Shown here: in pieces, positions 25,500 to 38,076 of the stretch
Layout: every line of letters begins with the position of its first letter
Numbering within the stretch: the stretch's first letter is position 1
Source: Zanthoxylum bungeanum
Lineage: Eukaryota; Streptophyta; Magnoliopsida; Sapindales; Rutaceae
Reading direction: 5' to 3'
Assembly (NCBI GenBank): GCA_019454045.1
Contig: SKCR01034829.1
Span: 1-64,000, forward strand
DNA length: 64,000 bases
The notes under the pieces: generated by a model
The model's database searches: none
The model's input: only the letters and a program-made list of their open reading frames with translations
Told to the model about the DNA's origin: nothing
Position numbers and translations under genes: made by a program

Positions 25500-26444
25500 A
25501 TAAACTCTCACTTGCTTAATGCCAATCTGGATGGAACCGTAGTCTCATCTCCTTCACATGTTTATCAAATAACATAGGTGGTAAGGCCTTAGTAAGCGGT
25601 TCTGCTATGTTGTCTATTCCTTGAAACCTTCAAGATCACTATGTCTTTACGTTCAATAATCTCTTTAATCACGCGATATTTCCTTTCTATGTGTTTAGAC
25701 TTGGAACATGCCCTCGGCACATTAGCCTGCGCAATGGCTCCGCTATTATCATAGTACAATGGGATTGAATCCGTAATACAAGGCATAACGCCAAGTTCTG
25801 TGATAAAATTTCTAATCCAAACAGCTTCTTTAGTAGGTTCTGAAGCCGCTATAAATTCCGCCTCAGTGGTGGAATCTGTTGTTGAGCCTTGCTTTGAACA
25901 TCGCCAACTGACCGCACCGCCATTAAGAGTAAATATGTATCTGGATGTAGACTTTCTATCATCTAGATCTCACTGGAAGTCAGAGTCTGTATAACTCTTG
26001 ACTTGTAGCTCATCTTCTCCATATATGAGAAACTTATCATTAGTACCCTTAAGATATTTCAGAATATGTTTCACGGTTGTCCAATGATCATTACCCAGAT
26101 CAGATTGATATCGGTTAGTAACACTAATTCTGAAACTGATATCAAGTCTTGTACATAGCATAGCATACATAATTCTTCCAATACAAGAAGCATATGGCAA
26201 GTTAGAGATCCTAACTCTCTCTTCCGTAGAATGAGGTGCCATTTTCTTCGAAAGGTGTATGTCATATCGGAAAGGTACATTTACTGCCTTGCATTTAGTA
26301 AAACCATGCCTTTCTAATATTTTATCTATGTACGTGGATTACGACAACCCTATAAGCTTCCTAACTCTATCATGGTAGAGCCTTATACCCAGTATATAGG
26401 AAGCTTCACCATGTCTTTCATGGAGAAGTTCTTGCAAATGTAAG
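25500..26444 (-). pseudogene. Element C RT C-terminal part and RNase H
   Basis: On the minus strand the frames 25970-26242 and 25589-25786 encode typical Ty1-copia connection and RNase H sequence: an 'SYTDSDFQ' block, a 'TEAEFIAASEPTKEAVWI' stretch, and a 'YYDNSGAIAQA...HIERKYRVIKEI' stretch before a 'KAL'-type end. Stops and frameshifts separate them (for example near 25970). The RT continues on the other side of element D at 46659. Confidence 0.9.
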
Positions 26445-27010
26445 TGTAGGCACTGCATTTTTTGCATATAAGTCCCTATGATAAGTCTCATTTGGAGACA
26501 CTACCTTTTATGTCACGGAAGTCGCGGGGAAACGGACGTCGGAAGGGGAATCAGAACAAGTATGTCATCATATTCATTTCACAAGTTCACTGTTTTCGTT
26601 CGTGCTGCGTTCGTTGTTCGTTCGAATGTCAAGCAGATTGCGGGCGTTCGTGTAGCGTTCGAAGAGGCGTTCGAACGGTGTCGGTATTTCTGGTTTTGCT
26701 GCTAGCCTCACACCCAAGCCCAATTAGCCCGCCAAAGCCCATAAAACACATCCAAATTAATAAAACACATATTTAACACATGGGGAATTAAATAAAATCT
26801 AAAACTCATATACCAAATAAAATAAATATCAATAAGATCATGTCTAATTAAAATCAATCAACAAATATTATATGCCTAAACAAAACAAATTAAATATATC
26901 ATATTCCTAATCTAGCCAAGATATGTCCCCCAATCAAATATTAGACTTTCCTTGTGAGACACCAATTGATTCCTTCCTTTTCAAACAAGGAGAAACCCTA
27001 GCTCTTTGCC

Positions 27011-27018
27011 TATAAAAG
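27011..27018 (+). promoter_or_regulatory. TATA box of element D 5' LTR
   Basis: TATAAAAG follows 'aaaccctagctctttgcc'; the same box is at 44130-44137 in the 3' LTR. It is likely the retroelement promoter. Right after it the 5' LTR has lost about 150 bp present in the 3' LTR (44145-44295), which may remove or shift the transcription start. Confidence 0.6.
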
Positions 27019-27720
27019 AAACCCACTCAATAACCGAAAATCACAAACCAAAGAACCCACATTGCCTTGACCAAAACACATCCCGAATAGCCCATTTTAC
27101 CTCATCAAAACAGCCCATTTACCTCACCAAAATAATCCCCAAACCACACCATAACAGCAGCCCAAACCACACCCAAAACAGTCCCCAAATACACCAAGAA
27201 CAGTAGCCTAAATACAGTAAACGTAGTGACCAGAAAATGTCACCGAAAGAACAGCGAAATACAGTAAAAACAGCAGCAAAACAGGGAGAACGACGACTTA
27301 AAATAGTGAGACAACGAATGAGAGCAGTGAACCAGAGGAGTTGCGGAGTGTTAGCCCTTCCGACGATCGTGTATCGTACATCCGAGAGGTGATTTAAAAG
27401 GTTAGACCTGAGGGCACTTTTTCTATTTATTGTCATTCATTTTTTTTATTGTTTTATTCGCATGAGAGTCGTTTGTGGATGCATATTGTGGCTTTGAATA
27501 AAATGGAAAATGTGTCGCCTCTTGTGGTATATAGGATGGAAACCGGGACATAAATTTCATAGCCGATTCCGAATGGACGGTAGTATGATATGTACTCGGG
27601 ATACAACTCCACGTACCACTTGAGTAAACGGCGCATATTTCATTTTATCTTGTTGTGATTTGTTTACTATTCACTACTTGATTTCTGCATGTTATTGGTT
27701 TATGTAATGATGAGATAAAA

Positions 27721-28330
27721 CGCATGGGCTTAGTAAATACGATTAAAGGTCCTCTATTTTGAGAGGTTAAAATCCATTACCACGATGCTTTGCCGCGCCA
27801 GATAATGTCTATTCGATTGGATGTGAAATATGTTCAATCGGATACACGAAGTCTGATATCATTGTCTTCGCTTTTTTTTATATAAGTATTGTGTTGTTTG
27901 CGCATGGGCTTAGTAAGTGCGATTAAAGGTCCTCTATTTTGAGAGGTTAAAATCCTTTACCATGATGATTTACCGCGCCGGATGATGTATATTCGGTTGA
28001 ATGTGGATATGTTCAATCGGGTATAAGAAGTCCGATATTGTTGTCTTTTATTTCTTATATGTGTCCGTGTTATTAGCGTATGGGCTTAGTAAGTGCGATT
28101 AAAGGTCCTCTAGTTTGAGAGGTTAAAATCCTTTACCACGATGCTTGTCGCGCCTAATAATGTCTATTCAATTGGATTTGAAATATGTTCAATCGGATAC
28201 ACGAAGTCCGATATCATTGTCTTCGTTTTTTTTATATAAGTATTGTGTTGTTTGCGCATGGGCTTAGTAAGTGCGATTAAAGGTCCTCTATTTTGAGAGG
28301 TTAAAATACTTTACCACGATGCTTTGCAGT
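27721..28330 (+). repeat. ~178-bp tandem repeats in D 5' LTR
   Basis: About 3.4 copies of a unit start 'gcatgggcttagtaa' at about 27723, 27902, 28079 and 28257. Each unit contains a short hairpin, CCTCT-ATTTTG-AGAGG. Matching copies are at 44993-45590 in the 3' LTR. Confidence 0.85.
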
Positions 28331-28424
28331 GCCTTTTAGCCCATCATTATTTATTAGGTGTCATCTATTCATCCGTTCATGTATGTGTCATGTTGTTTAC
28401 TGCATTTTGGAGATCACTGCTGTG

Positions 28425-28690
28425 ACCCATTTCGAACGCGTTTCAGAATGCCGCACGAACGCTTGTTTTTTGTCTCAGCTCGTTCGAACTCATTTACGAA
28501 TGCAACTCGAACGCACATGCATTTTGCCTTATCATGCATCAGGTCTCATTTCTGTACGAACGTGTTTCCGAATGCCATACGAACGTGAGCATTCTGTTTC
28601 ATTTCCGTTCGAACGTGTTTACGAACGCTACTCGAACGCGAACCTTCTGTTTACCGTTCGAACGCGGATACGAACGCCGCACGAACGCCC
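28425..28690 (+). repeat. CGAACG-rich minisatellite in D 5' LTR
   Basis: About eleven CGAACG words occur in 265 bp, arranged in degenerate units of 50-70 bp, several centred on the palindrome CGTTCGAACG. A related cluster is near the LTR start (26598-26685). The 3' LTR copy is at 45690-45960. No function is known to me. Confidence 0.75.
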
Positions 28691-29387
28691 ACGGTAAACA
28701 GGTCATCTTCCATCACATCTCAAGCATGGTTACTCATTTTGTCATTTCCCTTTTTGATTACTCATGTTCTCGCACTTAGTCATTCATTATGTTCACAAGG
28801 TTACATGTTCATTTCCATGATGCATGTTTGCACGGTAGTTACCTAATTATGCTTCTGCATTCATCCATTCAACATGTTCATGAAGTTATATTCTTGCCAT
28901 TACTACCCAATTGCTTTCATGCGTGATTATACAATTATTATCTACTGGCATGCCCATGATCGAATGTGATGTGCTTATGACATTGTATGCTAGCTGTATT
29001 TATCTTTATGTATGCAAATTGGGACATAGATTATATGCAATAGGTTGTATGCAAATATGAAAATGTGTTACATGTGAACCTAGATGAACTTTTGATGTAT
29101 GCATGCGAACTTAGGAGTAAATTATCCTTGGAAATAAATGTTGCTTAGGCTTGGTTGAATTATTGCACAAATCATTTTATTACAAGTGGCATAAGTAAGG
29201 GACCATTCCGAACCCAACGGTTTGAGGTCTTCCCTTGTGAGGGGTGAGTGTGGCCTTAAACTATTTTCCCGGTTCACCCGAGTGGCGACTCCATTATTCT
29301 CTGGTTTAGTCCCACGCGGGCTACTCCGTACTCCTAACCGGGCCGCGAGCCGGGACAGCATGCGTCGCCCAGTTTCTGTTTCCCACA

Positions 29388-30128
29388 GTCTAACGACTCC
29401 ACTGGGGATAGAGAATCGACCCCGAAAAATATCTTGTGATATTATGATTTGTGCTTTAATTAACCATGTCTACTATGGGTTAAAAGGTGTTTAATCAAAG
29501 GCATTTTTAAGGCTGGGTATTGGTTTGGTGTCTTCCTTCATTCACTACCTTTCTATGAGGAAAAGCTGTGAAGGCACCTAGAAATCATTTACTTGTAGCC
29601 TATTGTGATGGACTAATTTGGAGGACTCGTTGTTTATTCCTGTCACCAAGCGATAAGAGCCTAAGAAGCTAGGGTACTTAAGAGAGTCTCGCTCCACCCT
29701 CCCTCTGGGGAATCTACAATGGGAAATCCATCTGGCAGTCAGTCACACCAAACTCGTTGGCACGTACTGTAAGGAATAAAAAAGGTGCGCTCACTTGGTC
29801 GCTCTCAAACCCTTGAGTGGGGAGACCTAGTTGTGGTAATCCTTCGCCAGCGAGAGAGTCTTTGTCTACACTCCCGCAAACCCACACGTAGACTGGAATT
29901 GTATGGCCTATAGCAACTATTTCCCTATGCTTGTGGACCATCCTCATTTGGATGCAGTTGGACTTCTTGTCAGAAATGCGAACTTATTGGGCCATTTAAA
30001 CTGGGACGAGTTCGTTATCTATGACAATTGGGCCAAAAGCTTCTGAAATGTTGATGGGTCACTCTATAGAAATTATTTCTGTATGATTGTGTTTAGGAAT
30101 ATTGTCGTTTGGATCTATTCGGACCTTT
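29388..30128 (+). mobile_element. Element D leader, with PBS region and start of ~170-bp repeats
   Basis: Directly after the LTR, 'taacgactccactgggga' (29391-29408) resembles the PBS region of Tat-group elements; I am not sure which tRNA it pairs with. The leader has no gene. From about 29946 a unit beginning 'catttggatgcagttggacttcttg' repeats at about 30116 and, after element B, at about 40191. Confidence 0.6.
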
Positions 30129-32135
30129 TGTTGGACAATTATGACCCATAGCGTCACTATTTGTACAGATCATGGTGTTGTTGTACAAATTAACTATGTG
30201 ACAAAGGAGATTGCACTCTTATCATATGTAATTAGATCACCTAGATATATAAATGATAGGAGGTCCCTATGATTTGTTCCTGGACGGAGAATGATATGAG
30301 ACAGTATCAGTCCACGAAGGACAAATCATTAAATATCCCTAGTCAGAGTATTATCGAGATTGGACATCGATAAATACGTAAAAGAATAGTATTACACGTG
30401 TGCGCGTTGTGAGGGCACAACGACATAGTTCTCATATATTTGGGTATAAGATACTCATGCAAGTGTAATAGGAGGTTGTGTTTTACCGATGGTACGGGAA
30501 ACAGCTTCGCTCTGGATAGACCCCCCGGAATTCCATTGGTAGTATGACTATGTGTCTATGGAAGTCTGAAATCAGGGTAGGTGTTATTTGGTCTTAACCT
30601 GAGACTTGCACCGCTAATACTTGCGACAATCAATATACTTTGGTTGCGGTCGTCCAAGGCTTTAATAGGTTCTGTGTACGCCAATGCTGGTATATTAAGA
30701 ATCGTAGTGGTTTGGGTGTGATGTCAAGACGGAAGTGTCACTCCAGTCATATGGAGATGATAGTCACGTAGTATGGTACTAGTACTCTTAAGTACTGCAG
30801 TCATCGGGATAAAATGACAGGTCAGGTTTATCCGATTATAGAGACTAGTACCAGACATCCGACATGTGCTTCGTACGGGGCAGACACAATTCCAGCCCCA
30901 GGCCTAGCACGTGATCATCCGATACTGGACAGAAAAACGCAATACTATGTATACTACGCCTGATATAGATCCTTTATTCCTGTAAGGATATTTCTGAAGA
31001 ATTGGGTAGGCATGGCGCTTTGCTAGAGGCCAACCTTGTCTTGTAAATCGGTATAAACGTAGTTGGAGGTACTTACGTGTTCGGATAGTCCGACGACAGA
31101 ATTTACTGCCAACATATCCGGGGATCTCATGGGTCGCTTCCCAAAAGATTCACCGATGACGTATGACTCGCACTTTAATTAATCTGGGATTAATTAGAAG
31201 AGAGAGAAAAATAATCTGGGATTAATTGCGGAGATATTTTATCTGGGATAAAATATCATTTAAAGAGAGATAGCGATTAATTTGGAATTAATCGACAAAT
31301 TAATATATTCGATATATTAAACGAAATTAGATTTTGACTCGGAATTAAAATTAGATTTTAATTTGGGCGAACAATTAATTTAGAATTAATTCGTTAGCGA
31401 TGTGAATAGTGATTTCGCTAGGCGTAATCATTTAATTACGACGCAACGGAAAATTCATTAATTTGGTATTAGCGAACCCGAGCCCGGGATTATTTGCGAG
31501 CGCATTCACATTTCGAATTCGAGTGCGGCACGCAAGTCAAATCAAGCGTCAAATCGCTAGTCGCATCAAGCGTCAAATCATTAGTCCCTTTGAGTGATGT
31601 GACTTGACACTTGATGGATTTAGTGATGTGAGTGGATGAAGCATTAAATGCTTGACTTTTTGAAAGCCAAATTCATATGAAATGAATTTGAAATTCACAT
31701 TTGTGTATAAGATACACAAATTTGGAACACATCACACAATTCTCTCTCTTTCTCTCATCTCTTTCTCTTCACGCCCTTGGGGCAACTTTCTATTTTCTGG
31801 TTTCTGAAACTGTGAGCAGTGGGAAGCAAGAGTTGGAAATTTGTGGCAAATTTCTTGAGTGCTAGCACACTACGAGACATGCGAAGGTGATAGGGAAGTC
31901 CACCCATGAGCCAGGAATCGTTCGACGAAGCTTGGAGCTTGACGAATGACCAAAACCGAGCCAAACCAGTGAACTGTCACAGCTCACTGCCGAATGCAAC
32001 CAGTGGACAGATTTTGAGTTTCGTTGTTTGCGGCGTCGCTCACCGATCGATGTGAGTATTCTGTAACTTCGTTGATTCGTATTCACACATATTTCATGCT
32101 TATTATTGATCTTGGGACCTTAATAGAAACCAACA
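30129..32135 (+). repeat. 5' LTR of element B
   Basis: It starts TGTTGG and ends CCAACA. It is closely similar to 38077-40064 and, in inverted form, to the LTRs of element A and the solo LTR at 62-2125. The two B LTRs resemble each other more than those of A, suggesting a distinct subfamily. Confidence 0.92.
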
Positions 32136-32136
32136 A

Positions 32137-32149
32137 TGGCATCTAGAGC
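32137..32149 (+). other. PBS of element B
   Basis: TGGCATCTAGAGC one base inside the 5' LTR is a variant of the initiator tRNA-Met PBS TGGTATCAGAGC. Confidence 0.7.
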
Positions 32150-35000
32150 AAGGTTTGAGCATGAAAACGTTTAGGGCTTAAAATTTGGGTAAAATGTTTT
32201 CAAGCATGATTTGGTTGAATTGGATGATTGAGTATGCTTAAAACATGTTTAATTGATGTTTGATTTGATGAATTTCAAGAAAATTGATTTGGAATAATTT
32301 TCCCCAAAATTGGATGGCTTGGCCGAATGGTTTATGAACCATAATGTCTTGGAATTTTGATTTTTTGATTCATTGGAAGTGTTGGAAATCATTAGGGAAT
32401 GTTTATTTAATGTTGAATTTGATTCAATTGGATTGGATTTGTAATTTGGCATAATAAACCCTAATAGCCGAGAGTTATAGCCATAAGTGTCTTGGTGATA
32501 TTTTTTTGTTTCGTTAATCATTGGATGACTTGAAACGATTGAGGATGTTGATTTAATGTCGATTGTGGAATTAATTGGATTGAAACCGAATCGGACACAA
32601 AATCCCTCCATTGTCGAGAATGATATAGCATGTAATTGGGTTTGATTTTAATCAAAATGTGTTGGACATGTGATGATGAAAATAAGCATGATTAATTGTA
32701 TAAATTGATGTTTTAGAAATGTTAATTTGGGTGATTAATCATGATATCACTTTAGTTTAATTAAATGTGAAATTGGATTTTTTGTGTTTAATTAAATTGG
32801 GCCTTAAAATGGATTTGGGCTTGTTGTGTTGTTATTGGGCTATTGGGCTTGATTGTATCAAGTTGGGTTTAGGCAAATTGGATTGGATCCAATCAGGCCC
32901 AAAACCGCCTCCACAAAGCCCAAATGCGACTTAATGAACCTTTAAAGTTTAATTGGGCATAATGGGTCAAGATTGATTTCTAGGCTTATGGGGTAATTCC
33001 CGGATTGGATTTTGGTCATTCGGTTTGACCCGAGTTGACCAAAAGTCAACGCCTTAAGAAATTAATTAAAAGCCCATTGGACTTTAATTAAATTGACGTT
33101 GGACGTTAATCGGGCTTTGAGACCCGTAGCGATTAAATTTTGAATTTAAATCGTAAAAGGTTTATTAATAAAGTGTAATATTTAATTTGGAATTAAATAA
33201 TGAATTAGGATTAAATGCATATTGAATTGGATTTAATTATGTAGTTTAATTTAATTCGAGATTTCATACTTTAAGTACTTATTCGCAAAACGAGTTTGAC
33301 TCGAGCAAAATCAAATCGTTGTTTGAACATTGGATGGTCACTAATTATCAGATTAATTAATTTGATTAGATTGATTGATAACATGCTTGTGTGAATACAT
33401 GGTTGCGATACATGAATAATGTATATCGGATGGATATTAGATAGGTGAGACAATTTTAGAAATTGTTGTAATAAATTTGATTTATTAATTGGACATGTGT
33501 GTCCAGCCTTATACCTCATTATTCTTTGTATTCTCTTCTCACTTATTCCCCTCAATGTAAATGAGGTTTCTTTAGAAGTTTAGTGTAACGGGTAGAAGTA
33601 AATACATGTGCTAGCGAGAGAGAAAGGAAGAGAATTGATCTAGGATCAATGTGTAAAGTATCCATCCACATATCATTATTATTTTTCATATGCGCTTTAT
33701 TATGTGTTTAGAATGCATGTTTAAGGGTGTATGATGATGAGACCTTAACAAAGATAATAAATTGGTTGCCAATTTGCACTCGAAAAATCCTCGCAAAATA
33801 TTAAGCATTTTTCCTTCCATTGAGTGATTCTCACTCAAGATCCGAGATTGGCATTGGCTTGCTGGCCAAAGTCAAGGCCTTTGTCCGTCGAGGATGTGTT
33901 CGAATCACAAAGGCTTTGTTCCATATCAATGTCTTGTCCAAGTTGTGGTTTGTTGGCCAAAGTCAAGACCACTTCTTGTCCATCGACATTGATTACGAAG
34001 CTTTCCATGGTCAATGGGTCGCGCTTGACTGGGATCACTAAGTTTGTTGTGCCAAAGCCAAGGCTTAGATGATTCAAAGGAAAAAAGGTTAGGTAATACA
34101 TTGGATGTATTAGCATATATAAGATATATGTTTCGGACTTGGATGTCCCCCTACCGGATCTAGGAATTGGATTGGATCCAATCGATCTTAGAGATCTACC
34201 TAGTTAATTATCATACAATTTGTTGGCCAAAGTCAAGATTGTGTGATATTTAACGGGATCCTAGCCCACTAGGAAACACGGTTTCCCGAGTACTCGACAG
34301 AGGGTTAGAGGCTCGCCGAAAAATAGTGGGAGGCAAGAATTGAATTTGCAATACTCGTTTAATTACTTGCCATACGCGCTCAAACAAATATCATTCGTCA
34401 AATAAATTAATGTTAGTTGGACTAATATTTAAACGTTGTTTTAATTAAATAGTTGGACTATATTCAAACTATTCATTTATAGTTGCTTTTATAATTGGAT
34501 TATAGTAATCAATATAATTGATTTTAATCTATTAAATTATAGTTGATTAAATAGTTGGACTATTGTAATCATTATAATAAATAGTACCTATATCATTGAG
34601 TAAAATAGTTGGACTATTAAAATCAAGATACAATTGAAAGATTGACAGTTAAAACATAATCCTAGGGAAAATGTATTTAAATGGTTTAATTTTCAAATTG
34701 GGAATAAATTTCAGGATGGTCCTGGAAAATAATAAGTTACTTTATTTGATAAAATAACATATTAGGCCTAAGCTCGGAGTTAAGCAATAGTAGAGTATAA
34801 TCTTTGGAAGATTAATTTGATGATAACTTTAGTGCTTAATCCATTATGCTTGTTGCAGTAGACTCCTTAATTTCTGAATCAGAACTAAGGATTAGATCCT
34901 TAAAGTATGATACTGAAATTGAAGGATCTTCACAAATCTATATTTAGATTTTAGAAGTACTAAATTGCAATAAATAACTCTTGGAGAGTTAATGACTATT
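32150..35000 (+). mobile_element. Element B leader / gag region, decayed
   Basis: This mirrors 16550-19116 of element A in inverted orientation. Copies of 'ttggccaaagtcaag' lie at about 33863, 33953 and 34223. AT-rich short repeats are near 34430-34660. The long frames 32249-32611, 33271-33555 and 33820-34116 overlap each other on both strands and match no family I know, so I do not call them genes. Confidence 0.5.
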
Positions 35001-36290
35001 CTCAAGGAGACAAAGTCAAAGTTTGCAATTAGGCAAGTAGCGCAAGGCGCACCTCACTTCGGTATTCTAGAAACCCGAGGCTAGGCCAAAGGCTTCTGGA
35101 ATATGGAAAAGGGGCAAAGGCAAAATCATTATAGTCTTCTGGGAAGAAAAGGGACATATCCCAAAATGTCTGCCTAAATTGTGGCAAACGGGATCGCGGA
35201 AGCGTGACTGCCGTTTGGACAAAGCAGACATGAAGGAATTGAAGAACGAGCAAGGCTCTGACTTCAAATATGTTTGTTAATTATGTTCACTACTAGTATT
35301 AAAATTAGATTTTAAATACTTAGTGTGGTACATAAAATATATGTATTGATGTTCAGAATCTGCTATGAGCAGGATACTGACCTCAATTGAGATTTAATAT
35401 GCGGATCCGAAACGGGATGAAAGTCGCTGTTTCAACCGCAGATACCTAAGTTTAGGAACTACCTTCAGGTGTGTACTTAAATTAGGAAACTGTTATAATG
35501 TAACTAGTTTGACTAGAAACATTATCTCTATATCAGTGTTTAACCTGCTGCGGGTGAACCTTTATATTCTAGAACACTAAAGTGTTTTATTATATAAAGA
35601 TGATATTGAGATAAACACATTAGATGTGAATAACATAATTTATATTTTGAATATAAATAAATCTCAAATATACAATATGACAAACAAATAGCTCAAACTG
35701 ATTTGATCAGAAGAAACATATAGTGGCATTGTTGTCTGGGACACAATTAAACAAGACTCGTATATCCACACTTTTGAAGAGTGGGTACTCGGACTAATTT
35801 GATTCTATTCAAATAAAGTCTACGAATCTAGTTTATTGGGAAAAGTGCCTAAAACACCTTTACTTGGTAAAAGTGTAAATGCCACCGATCTGTCAGCCCT
35901 AGTTCATAGTGAAGCAAGTGGGCCCATATCTAGCTAGGCTAGATGTGGATATGAATATTTCGTGACCTTTACGGATGTGGCACCGCGTTATGGTTATGTG
36001 TTTCTTTAGGAACACAAATCGGAAACTTTTAAGTTTCGACACGAAATAGACAAACAGATCGGCTAAAGTATTATACTGTCACGGTAAGACCGTAATGGAA
36101 AATACTTAAGCAATAAGTTTCTAATATAATTGAAAGTATAGTATTCTTTTAATGAGGACTCCTCACGGAACACGTCAGTTTGACGGTGTGTCCGAACCGA
36201 GTAACCGAATTTTGTTGGACATGATAAGGTTAATCATAAGTCGCTCTGAGCTACCATTTCCTTCAACGGATAAGCTTTAAACAGTGAAAT
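35000..36290 (+). pseudogene. Element B gag tail, protease and integrase remnants
   Basis: In shifting plus-strand frames, about 35127-35165 resembles a gag zinc knuckle (a GKKGHIPKC-like stretch). About 35400-35560 gives the pre-integrase block ('LKLGNCYNV'). About 35830-36070 gives an integrase core with 'GYEYFVTFTDVA.RYGYVFL'. About 36190-36250 gives 'VSERSNRILLDMIR'. Stops and frameshifts are frequent. Confidence 0.75.
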
Positions 36291-36779
36291 AACTTATTTT
36301 GAATAAGGTTCCATAATATTTATTTGACAGATTTCATATTAGATATGAACGGGAAAGAAACCGGGTTTCACATTCTTGTATATTTGGGTATGCTTAGGCA
36401 TATGTTTGGATGATACCAAACTAGAACCCAAATTAGATAAGTGCCAATTGTAGGTTATCCTAGGGATACCATAAGTATTGTACTTATACAACTCACAAGA
36501 GAACAATTTAATTGTTGCTCACCATGCCGTTTTCCTAAGAGGAATACCGATGTGCAGTGGTAAGTGGGAGGATAGTAAAACTCGATGAAAATCGGAGTAA
36601 TACTATTCCAGGCACCAATTCCTTAATGGAACACAAATAGTTCATCAATGATGAAACTATACCATTAATCTTCGAATACAAAAGAACCGCGTATGTCGGA
36701 GAGAGTCAGAAAACAACCTAGGGTATGGGCTTCTGATATCACCTCATAAAGATGTCTATCTTATTGAGGTATACCAACT

Positions 36780-38045
36780 GACTACGTATGAGGAAGTGAT
36801 ACAATGTATTGACTCCCTATTATGGCAAAGTGTCATGAATCTGAAATGGATTCCATGTTTATCAACTATGTTTTGATACTAGTTGATGTACCGCAAGGCA
36901 TTGTGCCTATTGGTACTATATAAGTCTTCAAGGAAGACATATATGGAAGGCAACATACCAATGTTCTAAGCTAGGCTTTTAAATGAAAGGTATCGTTATC
37001 AACATTTTGTTGATTACGATTCAACCTTTTACCTGTTGCCATGGTAAATCCATTTGGATAATGCTTGCTAAAGCTGCGTGTTTCATTTATGAAATATGTC
37101 AGCTTAACGGGAAAATTGCTTTCCTGAAAAGGAAACCTTTTGGAGGATGTTTACAATATCCTGTCGGTTTTGTCGTACCATAACAGCAAACAAGGTTTGC
37201 GGGTGATTCGATCCATGTTTGGATTGAAGCAAGCATTAGGTTCTTCGAATTGTCGTTTTGATGTAATCATAATAGTTATGATTTAATTCAAAACGAAATG
37301 ATTCTTGTGTATATAAGAGGGTTAGTGGGAGCGCACTGACAGTGGTTGTCTTATATAAATAATGATAATATGTCATTTCTTGGAAATGATATTCCCATAA
37401 TAAAATCGGCGAAAGCTTGGCTTTCAGAAAACTCTCCCAGAAATCGTACATTGAAAAATGTACGTGACCTAGTGTCTCATACGCTTTGAGCATATGGAGT
37501 CACAAACAGGCCAATCCGAGTGATATTCACTGGATTGATGTTAAGAACATCCGTTAGTATCTTAGAGAACTAATGATGCTGTCATAGTCTATGGAGATGG
37601 AGAACTTGAAGTGACTAGGATCACTGTAGCAAGTTTCCTAAACCGATAAAGACGACTATAAGTCGCAAACGATACTATACAGTTTGAATAACGGTACAGT
37701 GAGCTGGAAATCTTCCTAGCAAGATACTGTTACCGAATAAACAACAAATGCGGGTTATTGCTGCAGCTGAGGCGGTAATAGAAGCCTTCTGGGTCGATAA
37801 TAATCTTATTAGATTAGATATAATTCTGTTAGATGCTGAGCTAGGCGTCAGCACATGCTAAAGAATTAATGGTCTCATCAACGATCCAGATACAAACTTC
37901 GATATTCATCTGATTCGTTCGGATCATACACCGTGGCGATGTGATGATCGAATAAATCACATCAGATGATAATCATGCAAATCCGCTGACGAAACCTTTC
38001 CTCAGCAATTTGAGCCAACCGTACATAGTTCTGGTGTAAGACACT
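36780..38045 (+). pseudogene. Element B RT and RNase H remnants
   Basis: About 36785-36870 encodes the 'YEEVMQCIDSLLWQSVMNSEMDSM'-type RT start, in pieces. About 37080-37190 gives the 'QLNGKIAFLKRKP' region. About 37195-37240 gives 'MFGLKQAL'. About 37740-37800 gives the RNase H 'IAAAEAVIEAFWV' block. About 37975-38010 gives 'NPLTKPF'. The segment corresponding to the YVDD box is disrupted. It matches element A 13400-14620 in inverted form. Confidence 0.82.
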
Positions 38046-38063
38046 CGAGTGACTGGCTATAGG

Positions 38064-38076
38064 CCAAGTGGGAGAT
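38064..38076 (+). other. Polypurine tract of element B
   Basis: CCAAGTGGGAGAT directly precedes the 3' LTR start TGTTGG. It is the plus-strand primer site, and the same sequence occurs in element A. Confidence 0.88.

Larger units (their letters stand above)
26445..29387 (+). repeat. 5' LTR of element D
   Basis: This 2943-bp LTR starts TGTAGGCACTG and ends TTTCCCACA. It contains a TATA box, a tandem repeat of about 178 bp and a CGAACG-rich minisatellite. It lacks about 150 bp found in the other LTR just after the TATA box. The frames 28329-28697, 28358-28588 and 28534-28779 lie in the minisatellite and are not genes. Confidence 0.93.

Noticed and set aside
33820..34116. Three overlapping frames on both strands of the element B leader
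   Set aside because: They coincide with the repeated 'ttggccaaagtcaag' array and have no family match.
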